A stretch of 8,512 nucleotides of DNA from assembly GCA_016780605.1 (NCBI GenBank), contig JADHLS010000192.1:1-8512 (forward strand), given 5' to 3'. Shown here one piece after another: positions 7,835 to 8,512 of the stretch (position 1 is the first letter of the stretch; every line of letters begins with the position of its first letter). A program made the translations under genes and the position numbers. The notes below the pieces were generated by a model that searched no databases, was not told the DNA's origin, and saw nothing but the letters and a program-made list of their open reading frames with translations. This DNA comes from Reyranella sp. GTDB lineage: Bacteria > Pseudomonadota > Alphaproteobacteria > Reyranellales > Reyranellaceae.

Positions 7835-8512
7835 TCAGTAACGGATTCTGGGATCGAGGAAGGCGTAGGAGATGTCGATGATCAGGTTCACCACCACCTT
7901 CACGCCGGCAAACACCAGGATCAGCCCCTGCACGATCGGATAGTCGCGCTTCAGCACGGCATCGACGGTGAGGCGGCCGAGGCCCGGGATGTTGAACACC
8001 GTCTCGGTGATGACCACGCCCGAAATCAGGAGCGCAATGCCGATGCCGATCACGGTGACGATAGGGACCGAGGCGTTCTTGAGCGCATGCAGCAGCAGCA
8101 CGCGATCGGTCGCCAGGCCCTTGGCGTTGGCGGTGCGGATATAATCCTGCTGCAGCACCTCCAGCATGGAGGCGCGGGTGATGCGGGCGATCAGCGCCAT
8201 GTAGGTGACGCCAAGCGCCACCGAGGGCAGGATCAGCGTCTCGATGAACGGCCACAGGCCGGCGCTGATCGGGTTGTAGCCCTGCACCGGCAGGAGCTGC
8301 CATTGCACGGCGAAGAAGTAGATCAGGACATAGGCCAGCACGAACACCGGCATGGCGAAGCCCAGCACGGCGAAGCCCATGACCACGCGATCGACCAGCT
8401 TGCGCGCCTTCCACGCCGCCACCACGCCGATCGGGACGGCCAGCGACACGGCGACGAACAGCGTCGACAGCGTGAGCGCGATCGTCGGCTCGAGGCGCTG
8501 GGCCATCAGGCG
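7835..8512 (-). CDS. dppB: Peptide-type ABC transporter permease (DppB/OppB-like), 5' end cut by window edge
   Basis: The C-terminal 225 residues are visible and the frame is open to the right edge. The usual protein is about 310-330 residues, so roughly 90-100 N-terminal residues, including the first membrane helix, are missing. A methionine codon at 8506 is internal: the sequence there (RLMAQRLEPTIALTL) matches the family's conserved RLPATLELTL-type segment, which lies well inside the protein. Several membrane helices are visible, together with the EAA loop (DYIRTANAKGL followed by ALKNASVP, about 8060-8146) and the GLGRLTVDAVLKRDYPIVQG region and DPRIRY end that are characteristic of DppB/OppB. 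It is the most upstream gene of the operon in view; the substrate-binding protein, promoter and true start must lie beyond 8512. Confidence 0.93.
   Translation of the reverse strand, partial: RLMAQRLEPTIALTLSTLFVAVSLAVPIGVVAAWKARKLVDRVVMGFAVLGFAMPVFVLAYVLIYFFAVQWQLLPVQGYNPISAGLWPFIETLILPSVALGVTYMALIARITRASMLEVLQQDYIRTANAKGLATDRVLLLHALKNASVPIVTVIGIGIALLISGVVITETVFNIPGLGRLTVDAVLKRDYPIVQGLILVFAGVKVVVNLIIDISYAFLDPRIRY

Noticed and set aside
8504..8506. ATG at 8506 as the start of dppB
   Set aside because: The frame continues to the edge and the residues there belong to a conserved internal segment of DppB, so the gene is truncated by the window rather than short.

Overview
The window is GC-rich (mid-60s percent by eye) chromosomal DNA with dense coding, short spacers and 4-base start/stop overlaps. 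The gene content is: a tripartite-tricarboxylate-type (Bug/TctC) solute receptor, a DppBCDF peptide/opine-type ABC transporter, a serine-glyoxylate-type aminotransferase and a FAD plus Fe-S 2-hydroxyacid dehydrogenase. Together these suggest a metabolically versatile alphaproteobacterium, for example a soil or freshwater member of Rhodospirillales or Hyphomicrobiales. The taxonomic placement is inference; there is no rRNA or marker gene to settle it. I see no mobile element, CRISPR array, tRNA, rRNA or phage gene.

Layout. (1) 1-1800, minus strand: the N-terminal 600 residues of a large FAD-binding/Fe-S-binding oxidoreductase of the GlcD/D-2-hydroxyglutarate dehydrogenase family, running off the left edge. 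(2) 1797-2798, minus: a periplasmic TctC-type solute-binding receptor whose stop overlaps the TTG start of the oxidoreductase, so the two form one transcription unit. (3) 2799-2893: a 95-base divergent promoter region containing a perfect 8-base direct repeat with an 11-base period. (4) 2894-4087, plus: a class V PLP aminotransferase of the serine(alanine)-glyoxylate type. (5) 4096-4908, minus: an M48-family metallopeptidase lipoprotein, convergent with the aminotransferase, 8 bases between the two stops. (6) 4956-8512, minus: four genes of a peptide-type ABC importer in the order dppB (5' end cut by the right edge), dppC, dppD, dppF, coupled by short spacers or GTGA/ATGA overlaps. The M48 gene lies 47 bases after dppF and may be the last gene of that operon.

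How the parts may work together. The divergent left half reads as a small 2-hydroxyacid/2-oxoacid module: a receptor captures a small carboxylate, an FAD/Fe-S dehydrogenase oxidises a D-2-hydroxyacid to a 2-oxoacid, and an aminotransferase handles a 2-oxoacid such as glyoxylate. This link is inferred from adjacency and a shared promoter region. The right half is an ABC importer for peptides, opines or similar solutes whose substrate-binding protein is not in view. I found no convincing undescribed system. The most useful leads are the phased repeat in the divergent promoter, the orphan receptor/oxidase/transaminase grouping, and an inverted repeat that could mask the ribosome binding site of the peptidase gene.
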